From Gymnothorax reevesii (lineage: Eukaryota; Chordata; Actinopteri; Anguilliformes; Muraenidae): a DNA stretch of 64,000 nt. A program made the translations under genes and the position numbers. The DNA lies in the NCBI GenBank assembly GCA_029721435.1, contig CM056581.1:72154712-72218711 (forward strand), in the 5' to 3' direction. Positions 30,917 to 44,800 of the stretch are shown one piece after another; positions within the stretch are counted from its first letter, which is position 1; each line of letters starts with the position of its first letter. Below the pieces are notes generated by a model. That model made no database searches, had not been told where the DNA came from, and was given only the letters and a program-made list of their open reading frames with translations.

Positions 30917-33373
30917 ATTAAAGCTGCAAGCAGCGTTGAACGGGCCCTCGCCCCCATGCGCACGTTGGGGTTTGTGGTGAGATCCTGACGGGTGCAGCTG
31001 TGCACTCACGGCCATTGGACATGTCAAGTGCCGGCCCCAACCTGAGAGAAAGTGTCGAGCGAATCGGACAGAGCTGAAGGAATTATGATAAGTTGATACT
31101 TCATCCACCAGAAGTCGCTCAGAGTGTAACCAAATTTGGGCAGGTGCATTCAGGGGCAGACCCTAAGCACAAATGTGAAGTTTTGAGCAAATCGGCCAAT
31201 TTCAACGTAAAATATGACATTTTCTGTTTCCATAAGGGGGCATGATGAGGTAGATTGTTTAGCAGCACATCAAGGCGTTCCGGGTCGAGCTTTTACCATG
31301 TACAGGAATTTTGAATCCATTTGGATGAAGCATGAGGGAGAGGGAGCAGCTCGAATGTGTTTGGCGAGGCATCTGAAATGGGGACACCACGGCGGCCACG
31401 GCCATTAAGCGACAGACAAGCAGAGTACTACGTTTGATCAGCATGGTCTCTTGATGATCTGAAATAAATATTAGGTTGAATGGACAGAATCGCTAGGAGG
31501 AGTTTGTTGAAATGCAATATGTGGAAATCGGGCCAAAATGACACATTAAAATCAAAATGGCTGACTTCCTGTTTGGAATTGACCGAAAGTGCCAGAGACT
31601 ATTTTGTTCGAATTGGCAAAATACACGTGTACCAATTTTCATTTTCTTTTTCCAAAAAAACCCTTATGGGGAGGGGTTTTTCAAAATTTCAAGGGGGCGT
31701 TATCGAGGCATGTTGTTGCCCTCATGGGCATCGCCCCAATCAGATGTGAGAGCTCACCATCTTTGACCGGCAGATCAATTTGCATGATGATAAGAATTCA
31801 TTAAGAACATCAAAAACACAAACGTATTTTCATGGCGAGGGATCCATTGTCACTGCAACGCCACACAGACGCCATTACTCGAAGCATTACAGCATTCATA
31901 AGGTAGTTTATGCAACTGCTTCTTCATGTTGTACAGGGGGAATAAAGTTGATCGGTTCAACTATGTGTCATCAGTGCAAGTGAAAGTAAAAACTAGTCAC
32001 TTCCTGTTAGTGGCCACGCCCACTGACCTACAGACCTGCAGAGCACAACTTTTGATCAACATGGTCTTTTGATGTTTAATAATAAATGTGGTTTTGATTG
32101 GATGAAATCTCTAGGAGGAGTGCGTTAAAATACAATGTGTGGAAATCAGGCAAAAATGACACGTTAAAATCAAAATGGCCGACTTCCTGTTTGGAGTAGA
32201 CAAATGATGCCAGAGACTTTTTTGTCCGTCTTGGCCAAATAAACATGTGTATTAATTTTCATCTTTCTACTCCAAAAAAACCCATATGGGGTTATGGGGA
32301 TAGTCGCTGCGTCATTACATGGACGCCATTATGCGTTGCTTTATATTATTCATTGGGTAGCTTCACCAATTTGTTCTGCATGTAATAAAAGTGGAATGAG
32401 GTTGATTTGATTAAGTATGTGTTTTCAGTACATGTGAAAGTAATAACTGGTCACTTCCTGTTACCACAGGAGGGCGCTAGTAGCAAAGTGAAAATTTAAT
32501 GCATTTAGACGTTCACGGTGGAGCAATGATCTTGTTTAGCAAGTTTGAAGCTACTACAGTCAAGTATGTGGGCGTGAGAGCATTGGGAATCCCAAACATA
32601 TTTTCATGGCGAGGCATCCAAAGTCGCCGCTTCGCCACACGGACGCCATTACTCGTAGCTATACAGCGTTTACAATGTAGCTTCATCAACTTGTTCTGTT
32701 TGTTCATGTTTAAAAAGTAGAATGAAGTTGATGGGTTCAACAATGTGTCATCAGTACAAGTGGAAGTAACGAGTGGTAACTTCCTGTTACCACCGGGGGG
32801 TGCTATTAGCAAAGTGGGAAGTTAATAAATCAGGATGTTCAGGGCGGCGCCCTCATCATTTTCAGCAAGTTTGAAGCTTCTAAAATCAAGTGTCTGGATG
32901 TGAGAGCATTATGAAATTTTTTCCTCAAGTTACTAAAATTTGTCACGCCCTAGCAGCCACGCCCTTTGACCTGCAGATCTGCAGAGCACAACTTTTGATC
33001 ACCTTAGTCTCACAATGATCTCTACCAAATTTGAAGTTGATACGGCGAAATCCCTAGGAGGAGTTCGTTTTAAATTTCAAAAATTCAAATCAAAATGGCC
33101 GACTTCCTCTTTGGTTTAGGGCGTGGTTTCCTTGTTACAAAGCATATAACTACCAAATTTCGTCTGCCTACGACAAAGTAATCGAATTTCCCTATGGGAA
33201 TTTCGAAACGTGTTTAGGGGGCGCTATTTCGACATTTGGGGTCAAACTTGTATGACCGCATAACAATGTCAAGTTTCGAAAGAGGCCGGACGTCTGTGGA
33301 AAGTTAGACGTGTTTTCACTATTGGGAAAGGGGCGAAATTGGCCCTTGAAATGTCGGAGGAATAATAATAATA
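30917..33373 (+). repeat. Type A array unit, shortened
   Basis: A normal head and leader are followed by one complete subunit with a stem-loop near 31656. The second subunit is cut at its stem-loop (CCCATATGGGG at 32281-32291) and joins directly to a later module starting TTATGGGGATAGTCGCTGCG. The tail ends in a short (AAT)n at 33360-33375, directly followed by a type B head. Confidence 0.8.
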
Positions 33374-35292
33374 ATTAAAGCTGCAAGCAGCGTTGAAAGG
33401 GCCCTCGCCCCCTTCGTGCACGTTGGGGTGGCAGCAAGATCTTGATGGGTGCAGGTGTCCGTTCACAGCCAATGGACACTGCTGGACTGCGTACAATGTG
33501 GTATCCTGAGGGGAGTGCAAAAATTTTCTAGAGGACGCTATGGTATCATTTTGACATGCCTGTGCACAATCTACAACCGAGTAATCGTAATACCGAGCTC
33601 CATGAGTGTGTTGATTTTTGTTAATTTTCCAGCATGTTTAGACCTTCAGAAGAGCAATTCTTCTATATATCTGATTGGAGGCGCTGTAGAGCCATTATGC
33701 CACATTTAGTGCCAATTTATGGATGACTTTGAAGAGAAGAAGACATTTATAATTTGTGGGGTTTAGCAAGTTTTGGAGCATTCTAAGGCCTTTAAACGTG
33801 TTTTCGTAAAATTTGGAAAAAAGCAGGAAATAGCTCATAGCTCACTTCATGTTTGGCCAAAAATTTTTAGAAAATTAACCCTTGCCCGGAATGACTAATG
33901 CAATGATCACACCAAATTTCATGAACATTCAAGCACTTTTATCTTAACATGGCCATATCTAGAGGGCGCTGTGGAGCCACCTGGCACCTCCTGATCCAAT
34001 ATCAGCATTTATTTATATTTGGGAGGACACTTAATGAAAATTGGAAAGTTTCAGGCAAATCCCACCAAGTATGTTGGAGTAAAACCAACTTCATGTTTCA
34101 TGGCGGAACATCGAAATTCGCCGCGTCGCCTTGGATTCATCGTTCAATGAATTTAAAAAAGCTTCGCAATTTAACATCGGCAATGTCTCGTAATATCAGT
34201 TGCCAAATTGTAAGTTGATCGGATAAAACCTCTCGGAGGAGTTCGTTAAAGTACGAAACTTGTGAATGGCGAAAAATACAAAAAAGTTGCAATTTTAATT
34301 AAAAATGGCGAACTTCCTGCTGAGTCTAGGTCATGGCACCAAGAGACTTTTTTTCAGGTCTCGGCATATTCCACATGTATACCAAATTTCATAGATGTAG
34401 GTTTACCGGGCTGCGAGGGCTGCTTATTTGAAATTTTCCAGGGGGCGCTATAATTAAATTTTTGCCATGCCTATAAGTAAGTTTCTTCTCAAAGTAATAC
34501 AAATGATGGTCTTTATACATTTAAAGAATTTTCTGAGTTTTTGAACATGGTGAGACCCTTAAAAGGGCAATTCTTTCGAAAATCTGATTGGGGGCGCTAA
34601 AGAGCCATTGTACCTAATTAAGTGTAAATTGATATATAAAATTGAAGACAATAAGGCAATTAAAATTTGTGCAACTTTTTGCAAGATTTTGAGTATTCTA
34701 AGGCTTCCAAACATGTGTTTCGAAAATTTGGAAAAACACAGGAAATGGCTCATAGCTCACTTCCTGTTTGGCCAAAAAATTTCAAAAAAATAATTATTCC
34801 CTGACATGACACATGCAATGATCACACTAAATTTCATGAACAATCAAGCACTTTTCTCTCAATATGGCCGTGTCAAGAGGGCGCTGTGGAGCCACCTGAC
34901 CACACCCAATCTAATATCAACATATAGGTATACTTGGAATGATGACTACTATGACCCTATAAAATTTCATTAGAATCCGAGCAAGTGCGTTCCAAAATGG
35001 CCGCGTGTTTGGTGGCGCTATAGAGCCACTGGGGCATTTCCAAGCACAAAAATAATAATACTTTGCAATTTTCACCACGACTGACGTGTGGGCAAATTTT
35101 TGTGAGTTTTCGTGCATGGCAAAGCCCTCAAAAATGCGTTCTCGCAGAAGAATAAAAAAAAGAAGAAGAAGAAGAAGAAGAAGAAGAAGAAGAAGAAGAA
35201 TAATAAAAATCCCATCAAAAACAATAGGTTCCTCGCACCTTCGCTGCCAGGACCCGTTCCGGGCCCTGGCACCGGTCGGTGCTCGGGCTCTA
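33374..35292 (+). repeat. Type B array unit, short
   Basis: This unit starts the long type B stretch. The leader has CTAGAGGACGCTATGG, followed by about one super-unit. Near 34939 the sequence jumps from the TATAGGTATACTTGGA module to ATGATGACTACTATGACC, so intervening modules are missing. The tail is (AAG)n at 35160-35199 and a full hairpin module (35233-35290). Confidence 0.82.
35160..35199 (+). repeat. (AAG)n microsatellite
   Basis: About 13 AAG repeats. It is the longest example of the type B tail. Others are at 22728-22750, 37860-37884, 40518-40550, 41700-41733, 46718-46742, 51208-51240, 54766-54788, 57154-57188, 60751-60778 and 63339-63363. Long lysine or arginine runs in the translations come from these. 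Confidence 0.92.
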
Positions 35293-37943
35293 ATTAAAGC
35301 TGCAAGCAGCGTTGAAAGGGCCCTCGCACCCCTCTTGCACAGTGGGGTGGCAGCAAGATCTTGATGGGTGCTCCTATCCATTCACAGCCATTGGACACTG
35401 CTAGTCGGTGTACAATGTGTTTTCCTGATGGGATTGCAATAGTTTTCTGGAGGGCGCTATGATACCATTTTGTTTGCCTGCGCCGAAAATCTACAACATA
35501 GTTATTGGAATACCGGGCTCCAGTGTGTCAAGTGTCTTGATTTTCGTAAATTTTCAAGCAGGCTTAGACCCCCAAAAAGGCAATTCTTTAAAAAATCTGA
35601 TTGGGGGCGCTATAGAGCCATTATGCCACAATTAGTGCCAGTTGATGTATTACATTCAAGAAAATAAGACAATGATAATTTGTGCCACGTTTTGCAAGTT
35701 TTGGAGAATTCTAAAGCCTTTAAACGTGTGTTCGTAAAATTCGGAAAAACGCAGGAAATGGCTCATAGCTCACTTCCTGTTTGGCCAAAAAATTTCAAAA
35801 AATAAATCATTGCTCGGAATGACTAATGCAATGATCTGACCAAATTTCATAAACATTCAAGCACTTTTATCTTAACATCGCTGGATGTAGAGGGCGCTGT
35901 GGAGCCACATGGTCCCTCCCGATCTAATATTAGCATATATTTATACTTGGGAGAACAATTTTATCAAGCTTGGAAAGTTTCATGCAAATCCCACAAAGTA
36001 TGTGCGAGTAAAACCAACTTCCTGTTTCATGGCGGGACATCAAAATTCGTTGCGACGCCACGGATACATCATCTGATGAAATCAAAATAGCTTTGCAATT
36101 TAACATCAGCAAGGTCTTTAGATATTATTTGCCAAATATTAAGTTGATCGGATAAAATCTCTAGAAGTAGTTCGTTAAAGTACGACACCTGTGAATTGCG
36201 AAAAATCTACAAAAGTTGCAATTTCAATTAAAAATGGCAAGCTTCCTGTTGGGTCTAGGTCATGGCACCAAGAGACTTTTTTTTAGGTCTTAGGATATCT
36301 CACATGTCCACCGAAGTTCATACATGCAGGTCAACCACGATGCGAGGGCTGCTTATTTGAAATTTTCCAGGGGGCGCTATGATGCCATTTTTGCCATGGC
36401 TAGATGCTAATTTTTTATCAGTGTGATAGGAATGATGGTCTTTACAATTGTACAAAATTTTGTGAGTTTTTGAATATGCTGAGACCCTCAAATGGGCAAT
36501 TCTTTTAAAAATCTGATTGGGGGCGCTATAGAGCCATTATGCCATATTTACTGCCAATTTCTGCCTCAAATTGAAGACAATCAGACAATTATGATTTTTG
36601 CCAAGTTTTGCAAGTTTTCAGGTATGCTAAAGCCTTCAAACGTGTGTTCGTAAAATTTGGAATAACGCAGGAAATGGCTCATAGCTCACTTCCTGTTTGG
36701 CCAAAAAATTTCAAAAAAATAAGCATAGCCCAAAAAACAAATGTAATTATCAGACCAAATTTCATGAACATTCAAGCACTTTTAACTCAACATGGCCATG
36801 TCAAGAGGGCGCTGTGGAGCTACCTGACCACACCTAATCCAATATCAACATATAGGTATATTTAGAAGTCGACTCTTATTTAGCCTCTAAAGTTTCGGGC
36901 AAATCTCACAAAGCATATGTGCACAAAACCAACTTCCTGTTTTATGGCGGAACATCAAAATTCGCCGCGACGCCAAGGATACAAAGTTCAATGAATCCAA
37001 AAAAGCTTCACAATTTAACATCGACAAGGTCTTTAGATGTCATATGCAAAATTTTTAAGTTGATCGGATAAAATCTCTAGGAGGAGTTCGTTAAAGTACG
37101 ACGCCTGTGAATGGCAAAAAATTTTAAAAATTTTCAAATTCAATTAAAAATGGCGGACTTCCTGTTGAGTCTAGGTCATGGCACCAAGTGACTTTTTTTT
37201 AGGTCTTGGCATAGTACACATGTCCACCGAATTTTGTTCATGTAGGTTAAACACGCTGCGAGGGCTGCTTCATTGAAATTTTTTTTGGTGGCGCTGTAAT
37301 GCAATTTTGCCACATCCATCTCTAAACCCTATATTCTAGTAAAGAGTATAACCAGTTTAATATGTTTGCAAAGTTTCGTGAGTTTTTGTGCATGTTCATG
37401 CCCTCAAAAATGCATTTATGTATTAGGGGGCGCTGTAGAGCCATCTTGTCTCACTCACTGCCAAATGAGATATTGAATCAAAGAACTTAATATTTTTAGT
37501 CAATAAGCCAAGTTTGGTGTGTTTTCGAGTATGATAAGGCCCTCAAAAATGTGTTCGTAAAATCTGAAAAAACGCAGGAAATGGCTCATAGCTCACTTCC
37601 TGTGAGGCAAAAAAATTTCAAAAAAATTTACAAAAAAATTTATGATGTCTACTATGACCCTATTAAATTTCGTGAGAATCCAAGCAAGTGCGTTCCAAAA
37701 TGGCCGTGTGTTTGGTGGCGCTAAAGAGCCACCGGGGGATGTCCAAGCACAAAAGAAATAATATTTTGCAATTTTCACCACGACTGACGTGTGGGCAAAT
37801 TTTTGTGAGTTTTCGTGCATGGCAAAGCCCTCAAAAATGCGTTCTCGCAGCAGAATAAAAAGAAGAAGAAGAAGAAGAAGAAGAATAATAAAAATCCCAT
37901 CAAAAACAATAGGTTCCTGGCACCGGTCAGTGCTCGGGCCCTA
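35293..37943 (+). repeat. Type B array unit, complete
   Basis: The head and leader are followed by two super-units marked by GGATAAAATCTCTAG near 36149 and 37067, about 918 bp apart. Each carries CTCACTTCCTGTTTGGCC, CAACTTCCTGTTT and ATGGC(G/A)..CTTCCTGTTG modules and several GGGGGCGCTATAGAGCC cores. The tail is (AAG)n at 37860-37884 plus a shortened terminal module keeping only the last hairpin. Confidence 0.83.
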
Positions 37944-40604
37944 ATTAAAGCTGCAAGCAGCGTTGAAAGGGCCCTCGCACCCCTCTTGCACGTTGGGGAG
38001 GCAGCAAAATGTTGATGGGTGCAGGTGTGCATTCACAGCCATTGGACACTGCTAGACTGTGAACAATGTGGTTTCCTGCGGAGAGTGCAAACATTTTCTG
38101 GAGGGCGCTGTGATACCATTTTTACATGCCAGTGCTCAAATTCTCCAGCATAGTAATGGTAATACCAGGCATCTTGAGGTTGTTGATTTTTGTAAATTTT
38201 ACAGCTAGTTTAGACCCTCAAAAGGGATTTCTTTTAAAAATCTGATTGGGGGCGCTATGGAGCCATTATGCCACATTTAGTGCCAATTGATGGATGAGAT
38301 TGAAGAGAATGAAACAATTATTGATTGTGCAAGGTTTTGCAAGCTTCGGAGTATTCGAAGGCTTTCAAACGTGTGTTCGTAAAATTTGGAAAAATGCGGG
38401 AAATAGCTCATAGCTCACTTCCTGTTGGGCCAAAAAAATTCCAAAAATTCAACATTTCCCAGAATGACTAATGCAATGATCTCACCAAATTTCATGAACT
38501 TTCAAGCACTTATATCTGAACATGGCCGTATCTAGAGGGCGCTGTGGAACCACCTGGCTACTCCCGATCTAATATTAGCATACATCTATACTTAGGAGGA
38601 CAATTTAATCAAGCTTGGAAAGTTTCAGGCAAATCCAACAAAGTATGTGGGAGTAAAATCAACTTCCTGCTTCATAGCAGGACATCGAAATTCGCCGCAA
38701 TGCCACGGATACATCATTACATAAATCCAAAAAAGCTTCGCAATTTCACATCGGCAACATCTTGAGATATTATTCACCAAATTTTAAGTTGATCGGATAA
38801 AATCTCTCGGAGGAGTTTGTTAAAGTACGACACCTGCGAATGGCGAAAAATCTATAAAAGTTGAAATTTCAATTAAAAATGGTGAACTTCCTTGTGAGTC
38901 TAGGTCATGGCACCAAGTAGGTCATGGCACCAAGAGACTTTTTTTGAGGTCTCAGGACATTCCACATGTCCACCGAATTTCATACATGCAGGTCAACCAC
39001 GATGCGAGGGCTGCTTATTTGAAATTTTCCAGGGGGCACTATAATGCCATTTTTGGCAACTCTATATGTATTTTTTTATCAGTGTAATAGGAATGATGGT
39101 TTTTAGAATGCTACAAAAATTTTTGAGTTTTTGAGCATGCTGAGAGCCTCAAAAGAGCGATTTTTTAAAAATCTGATTAGGGGCACTATAGAGCCATTAT
39201 GCCACATTTACTGCCAATTTCTGTCTCAAATTGAAGACAATCAGGTTATTATAATTTTTGCAAAGTTTTGCAAGTTTTCGAGTATGGTAAAGCCTTCAAA
39301 CGTGTGTTCGTAAAATTTTGAATAACGCAGGAAATGGCTCATAGCTCACTTCCTGTTTGGCCGAAAAATCTCAAAAAAATAAGCACAGCCCAAAAAAACA
39401 AATGTAATGATCTGACCAAATTTCATGAACATTCAAGCACTTATAACTCAACATGCTCGTGTCAAGAGGGCGCTGTGGAGCCACCTGACCACACCCAATC
39501 TAATATCAACATATAGGTATACTTGAAAGTAGACTCTTATCAAGCCTGTGAAGTTTCGCGCAAATCTCACAAAGGATGTGCGCGTAAAACCAACTTCCTG
39601 TTTCATGGCGGAACATCGAAATTCGCCGCGTCGCACGGATACAAAGTTCGATGAATCCAAAAAAGCTTCGCAATTTAACATCGACCAGGTCTTAAAAAGT
39701 CCTATGCGAAATTGTAAGTTGATCGGATAAAATCTCTAGAAGGAGTTCGTTAAAGTACGACGCCTGTGAATGACAAAAAATAAAAAAAAATTGCAAATTC
39801 AATTAAAAATGGCGGACTTCCTGTTGAGTCTAGGTCATGGCACCAAGAGACTTTTTTTTAGGTCTTGGCATAGTACACATGTCCACCGAATTTTGTACAT
39901 GCAGGTTAAACACACTGCGAGGGCTGCTTCATTGAAATTTTCTAGGTGGCGCTGTAATGCAATTTGCCATATCCATCCGTAAACCCCACTTTCTAGTAAA
40001 AAGTATGACCAGCTTAATATGATTGCAAAGTTTCGTGAGTTTTCGAGCATGCTGATGCCCTCAAAAATGCAATTATGTATTAGGGGGCGCTATAGAGCCA
40101 CCATAACACACCTAGTGCCAAATGAGGTATTGAATCAAAGAACTTCATATTTCCAATCTATGAGCCAAGTTAGGTGTGTTTTCTAGAATGATAAGGCCCT
40201 CAAAAATGTGTTCGTAAAATCTGAAAAAACGCAAAAAATGGCTCATAGCTCACTTCCTGTGAGGCAAAAAAATTTCAAAAAAATTGACAAAAAAAGTTAT
40301 GATGACTACTATGACCCTATCGAATTTCGTGAGAATCCGAGCAAGTGCGTTCCAAAATGGCCGCGTGTTTGGTGGCGCTATAGAGCCACTGGGGCATGTC
40401 CAAGCACCAAAATAATAATATTTTGCAATTTTCATCACGACTGACGTGTCGGCAAATTTTTGTGAGTTTCCGTGCATGGCAAAGCCCTCAAAAATGCGTT
40501 CCCGTAGCAGAATAAAAAGAAGAAGAAGAAGAAGAAGAAGAAGAAGAAGAATAAAAATCCCATCAAAAACAATAGGTTCCTCGCACTTGTCGGTGCTCGG
40601 GCCC
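37944..40604 (+). repeat. Type B array unit, complete
   Basis: It has the same module order as its left neighbour. A 17-bp exact direct repeat (TAGGTCATGGCACCAAG at 38901 and 38918) is a local duplication. The tail is (AAG)n at 40518-40550 and a terminal module ending GGGCCC at 40604. What follows is not a head but internal sequence, so the unit ends at a recombined boundary. Confidence 0.8.
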
Positions 40605-41827
40605 TTATGATCAGACCAAATTTCATTAACATTCAAGCACTTTTAACTTAACAAGTCCGTGGCAAGAGGGCGCTGTGGAGCCACCTTGACCACACCCAAT
40701 CCAATATGAAAATAAAGGTATGTTAAGAAGTCGACTCTAATGAAGCCTGTAAAGTTTTGGGCAAATTTCACAAAGCATACGCGCATAAAAGCAACTTCCT
40801 GTTTCGTGGCGGAACATCAAAATTCGCCGCGACGCCACGGATACAAAGTTCGATGAATCCAAAAAAGCTTCGCAATTTAACATCGAAAAGGTCTTTAGAT
40901 GTCATATGCAAAATTTTAAGTTGATCGAATAAAATCTCTAGGAGGCGTTCGTTAAAGTACGACGCCTGTGAATGGCAAAAAATTAAAAAAATTTGCAAAT
41001 TCAATTAAAAATGGCGGAATTCCTGTTAAGTCTAGGTGATGGCACCAAGAGACTTTTTTTTAGGTCTTGGCATAGTACACATGTCCACTGAATTTTGTAC
41101 ATGTAAGTTAAACATGCAAATTTTCTAGGTGGCGCTGTAATGCAATTTTGCCACATCCTTCTGTAAACTCTATATCCTAGTAAAGAGTATGACCAGCTTA
41201 ATATGTTTGCAAAGTTTTGTGAGTTTTCGAGCATGTTGATGCCCTCAAAAATGCAATTATGTATTAGGGGGCGCTATAGAGCTACCATGTCTCACCCACT
41301 GCCAAATGAGATATCAAATTAAAGAAATTAATATTTTTAGTCAATAAGCCAAGTTTGGCCTGTTTTCGAGTATGATAAGGCCCTCAAAAATGTGTTCGTA
41401 AAATCTGAAAAAACGCAGGAAATGGCTCATAGCTCACTTCCTGTGAGGTAAAAAAATTTCAAAAAAATTTACAAAAAAATATATGATGCCTACTATAACC
41501 CTATCCAATTTCGTGAGAATCCAAACAACTGCGTTCCAAAATGGCCGTGTGTTTGGTGGCGCTATAGAGCCACCGGGGCATGTCCAAGCACAAAAATAAA
41601 AATATTTTGCAATTTTCACCACGACTGACGTGTTGGCAAATTTTTGTGAGTTTTCGTGCAAGGCAAAGGCTTCAAAAATGCGTTCTCGCAATAGAATAAA
41701 AAGAAGAAGAAGAAGAAGAAGAAGAAGAAGAAGAATAATAAAAATCCCATCAAAAACAATAGGTTCCTCGCACCTTCGGTGCCAAAACCCGTTCCGGGCC
41801 CTGGCACCGGTCGGTGCTCGGGCCCTA
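40605..41827 (+). repeat. Headless type B fragment
   Basis: It begins abruptly with TTATGATCAGACCAAATTTC, an internal module, immediately after GGGCCC. It continues through one super-unit to a normal tail: (AAG)n at 41700-41733 and hairpins. The head and leader (about 0.9 kb or more) are missing. This is the only unit boundary of the array without a head. Confidence 0.78.
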
Positions 41828-44800
41828 ATTAAAGCTGCAAGCAGCGTTGAAAGGGCCCTCGCACCCCTTGTGCACGTTGGGGTGGCAGCCAGATCTTGAT
41901 GGGTGCAGGTGTCCATTCAGAGCCATTGGACACTGCTGGACCGCGTACAATGTGGTTTCCTGAGGGGAGTGCAAAAATTTTCTGGAGGGCGCTATGAAAC
42001 CATTTTGACGTGCCTGTGCGCAAAATCTACAACATAGTAATTGTAATATCGAGCTCCATGAGTGTGTTGATTTTTTAAATTTTCCAGCATGTTTAGACTT
42101 CCAAAACAGCAATTCTTTTATTAATATTATTGGGGGCGCTATAGAGCCAAAATGCCACATTAAGTGCCAATTGATGGATGAAATAGAAGAGAATAAGACA
42201 TTTTCAATTTTTGCAAGGTTTTGCAAGTTTTGGAGCATTCTAAGGCCTTCAAATGTGTCTTCGAAAAATTTGGAGATACGCAGGAAATAGCTCATAGCTC
42301 ACTTCCTGTTTGGCAAAAAAATTTCAAAAATTAACAATTGCGGGGAATGACAAATGCAAAGATCACACCAACTTTCATGAACATTCAAGCACTTTTATCT
42401 AAACATGGCCATATCTAGAGGGTGCTGTGGAGCCACCTGGCACCTCCCGATCTCATATTTACATATATTTATACTTGGGCGGACAATTTTATCAAGCTTG
42501 GAAAGTTTCAGGCAAATCCCACAAAGAATGTGGGACGAAAAGCAACTTCCTGTTTCAAGGGACATCAAAATTTGCCGCGACGCCACGGATGCATCGTTCT
42601 ATGAGCACAAAAAAGCTTCGCAATTTAACATTGGCAACGTCTTGAGATACTATTCACCAAATTTTAAGCTGATCGGATAAAATCTCGAGGAGGAGTTCTT
42701 TAAAGTACGACACCTGCGAATGGTGAAAAATCAAAAAAAGTTGAAATTTCAATTTAAAATGGCGAACTTCCTTGTGAGTCTTGGTTATGGCACCAAGAGA
42801 CTTTTTTTGAGATCTCAGGATATTCTACTTGTCCACCGAATTTCATCCATGCAGGTCAACCACGATGCGAGGGCTGCTTATTTGAAATTTTCCAGGGGGC
42901 GCTATAATGCCATTTTTGCCAACTCTATATGTATTTTTTTATCAGTGTAACAGGAATGATGGTTTTGGGATGGTACAAAATTTTGTGAGTTTTTGAGCAT
43001 GGTGAGACCCTCAAAAGGGCAATTCTTTTAAAAATCTGATTGGGGGCGCTATAGAGCCATTATGCAACATTTACTGCCAATTTTTGTCTCAAATTGAAGA
43101 CAATCAAACAATTATAATTTTTGCAAAGTTTTGCAAGTTTTCGAGTCTGCTAAAGGCTTCAAACGTGTGTTCGTAAAATTTAGAATAACGCAGGAAATGG
43201 CTCGTAGCTCACTTCCTGTTTGACCGAAAAATTTCAAAAAAATAAGCATTGCCTAAAAAAAGAAATGTAATGAACAGACCAAATTTCATGAACATTCAAG
43301 CACTGTTAACTCAACATGGCCGTGTCAAGAGGGCGCTGTGGAGCCACCTGACCACACCCAATCCAATATCAACATATAGGTATATTTGGAAGTCGACTCT
43401 TATTAAGCCTGTAAAGTTTCAGGCAAATTTTAGAAAGCATACGCGCATAAAACCAACTTCCTGTTTCATGGCGGAATATCGAAATTCGCCGCAACGCCAC
43501 GGATACAAAGTTCGATGAATCCAAAAAAGCTTCGCAATTTAACATTGATAAGGTCTTTAGATGTCATATGCAAAATTTTAAGTTCATCAAATAAAATCTC
43601 TAGGAGGAGTTCGTAAAAGTATGACGCCTGTGAATGGCAAAAAATTAAAAAAATTTGCAAATTCAATTAAAAATGGCGGACTTCCTGTTGAGTCTAGGTG
43701 ATGGCACCAAAATACTTTTTTTAGGTCTTGGCATATTACACATGTCCACCGAATTTTGTACATGTAGGTTAAAGACGCTGCGAGGGCTGCTTCATTGAAA
43801 TTTTCGAGGTGGCGCTGTAATGCAATTTTGTTACATCCATCTGTAAACCCTATATCCTAGTAAGAAGTATGACCAGCTTAATATGTTTGCAAAGTTTCGT
43901 GAGTTTTCGAGCATGTTGAGGCTCTCAAAAATGCAATTATGTATTAGGGGGCGCTATAGAGCTACCATGTCACACCCAGTGCCAAATGAGATATCGAGTG
44001 AAAGAACTTAACACTTTTAGTCTATGAGCTAAGTTTGGTGAGTTTTCGAGTATGATAAGGCCCCCAAAAATGTGTTCGTAAAATAAAAAAAAAACGCAGA
44101 AAATGGCTCATAGCTCACTTCCTGTGTGGCAAAAAAATTTCAAAAAAATTGACAAAAAAATTTATTATGACTATTATGACCCTATTGAATTTTGTGAGAA
44201 TCCGAGCAAGTGCGATCCAAAATGGCCTCGTGTTTGGTGGCGCTATAGAGCCACTGGGGCATGTCCAAGCACAAAAATAATAATACTTTGCAATTTTCAC
44301 CACAACTGACGTGTCGGAAAATTTTTGTGAGTTTTCGTGGCGCTGTAATGCAATTTTGCCACATCCATCTGTAAACCCTATATCCTCGTAAAAAATCTGA
44401 CCAGCTAAATATGTTTGCAAAGTTTTGTGAGTTTTTGAGCATGCTGATGCCCTCAAAAATGCAATTATGTATTAGGGGGCGCTATAGAGCTACCATGTCT
44501 TAACCACTGCCAAATGAGATATGGAATCAAAGAACATAATATTTTTATTCAAGAAACCAAGTTTGGTCTGTTTTCGAGTATGATAAGGCCCTCAAAAATG
44601 TGTTCGTAAAATCTGAAAAAACGCAGGAAATGGCTCATAGCTCACTTCCTGTTCGGCAACAAAATTTCAAAAAATTAACAATTGCTAGGAATGACTAATG
44701 CTATGATCAGACCAAATTTCATGAACATTCAAGCACTTTAATCCTAACATGGCCGTATCTAGAGGGTGCTGTGGAGCCACCTTGCACGTCCCGATCTAGT

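Noticed and set aside
35086..35364. Arginine- or lysine-rich frames (and leucine/phenylalanine-rich ones on the other strand) at several tails
   Set aside because: They are translations of (AAG)n microsatellites and neighbouring terminal modules.
38901..38934. 17-bp exact direct repeat as a target-site duplication
   Set aside because: The two copies are adjacent with nothing between them, so it is a local duplication by slippage.
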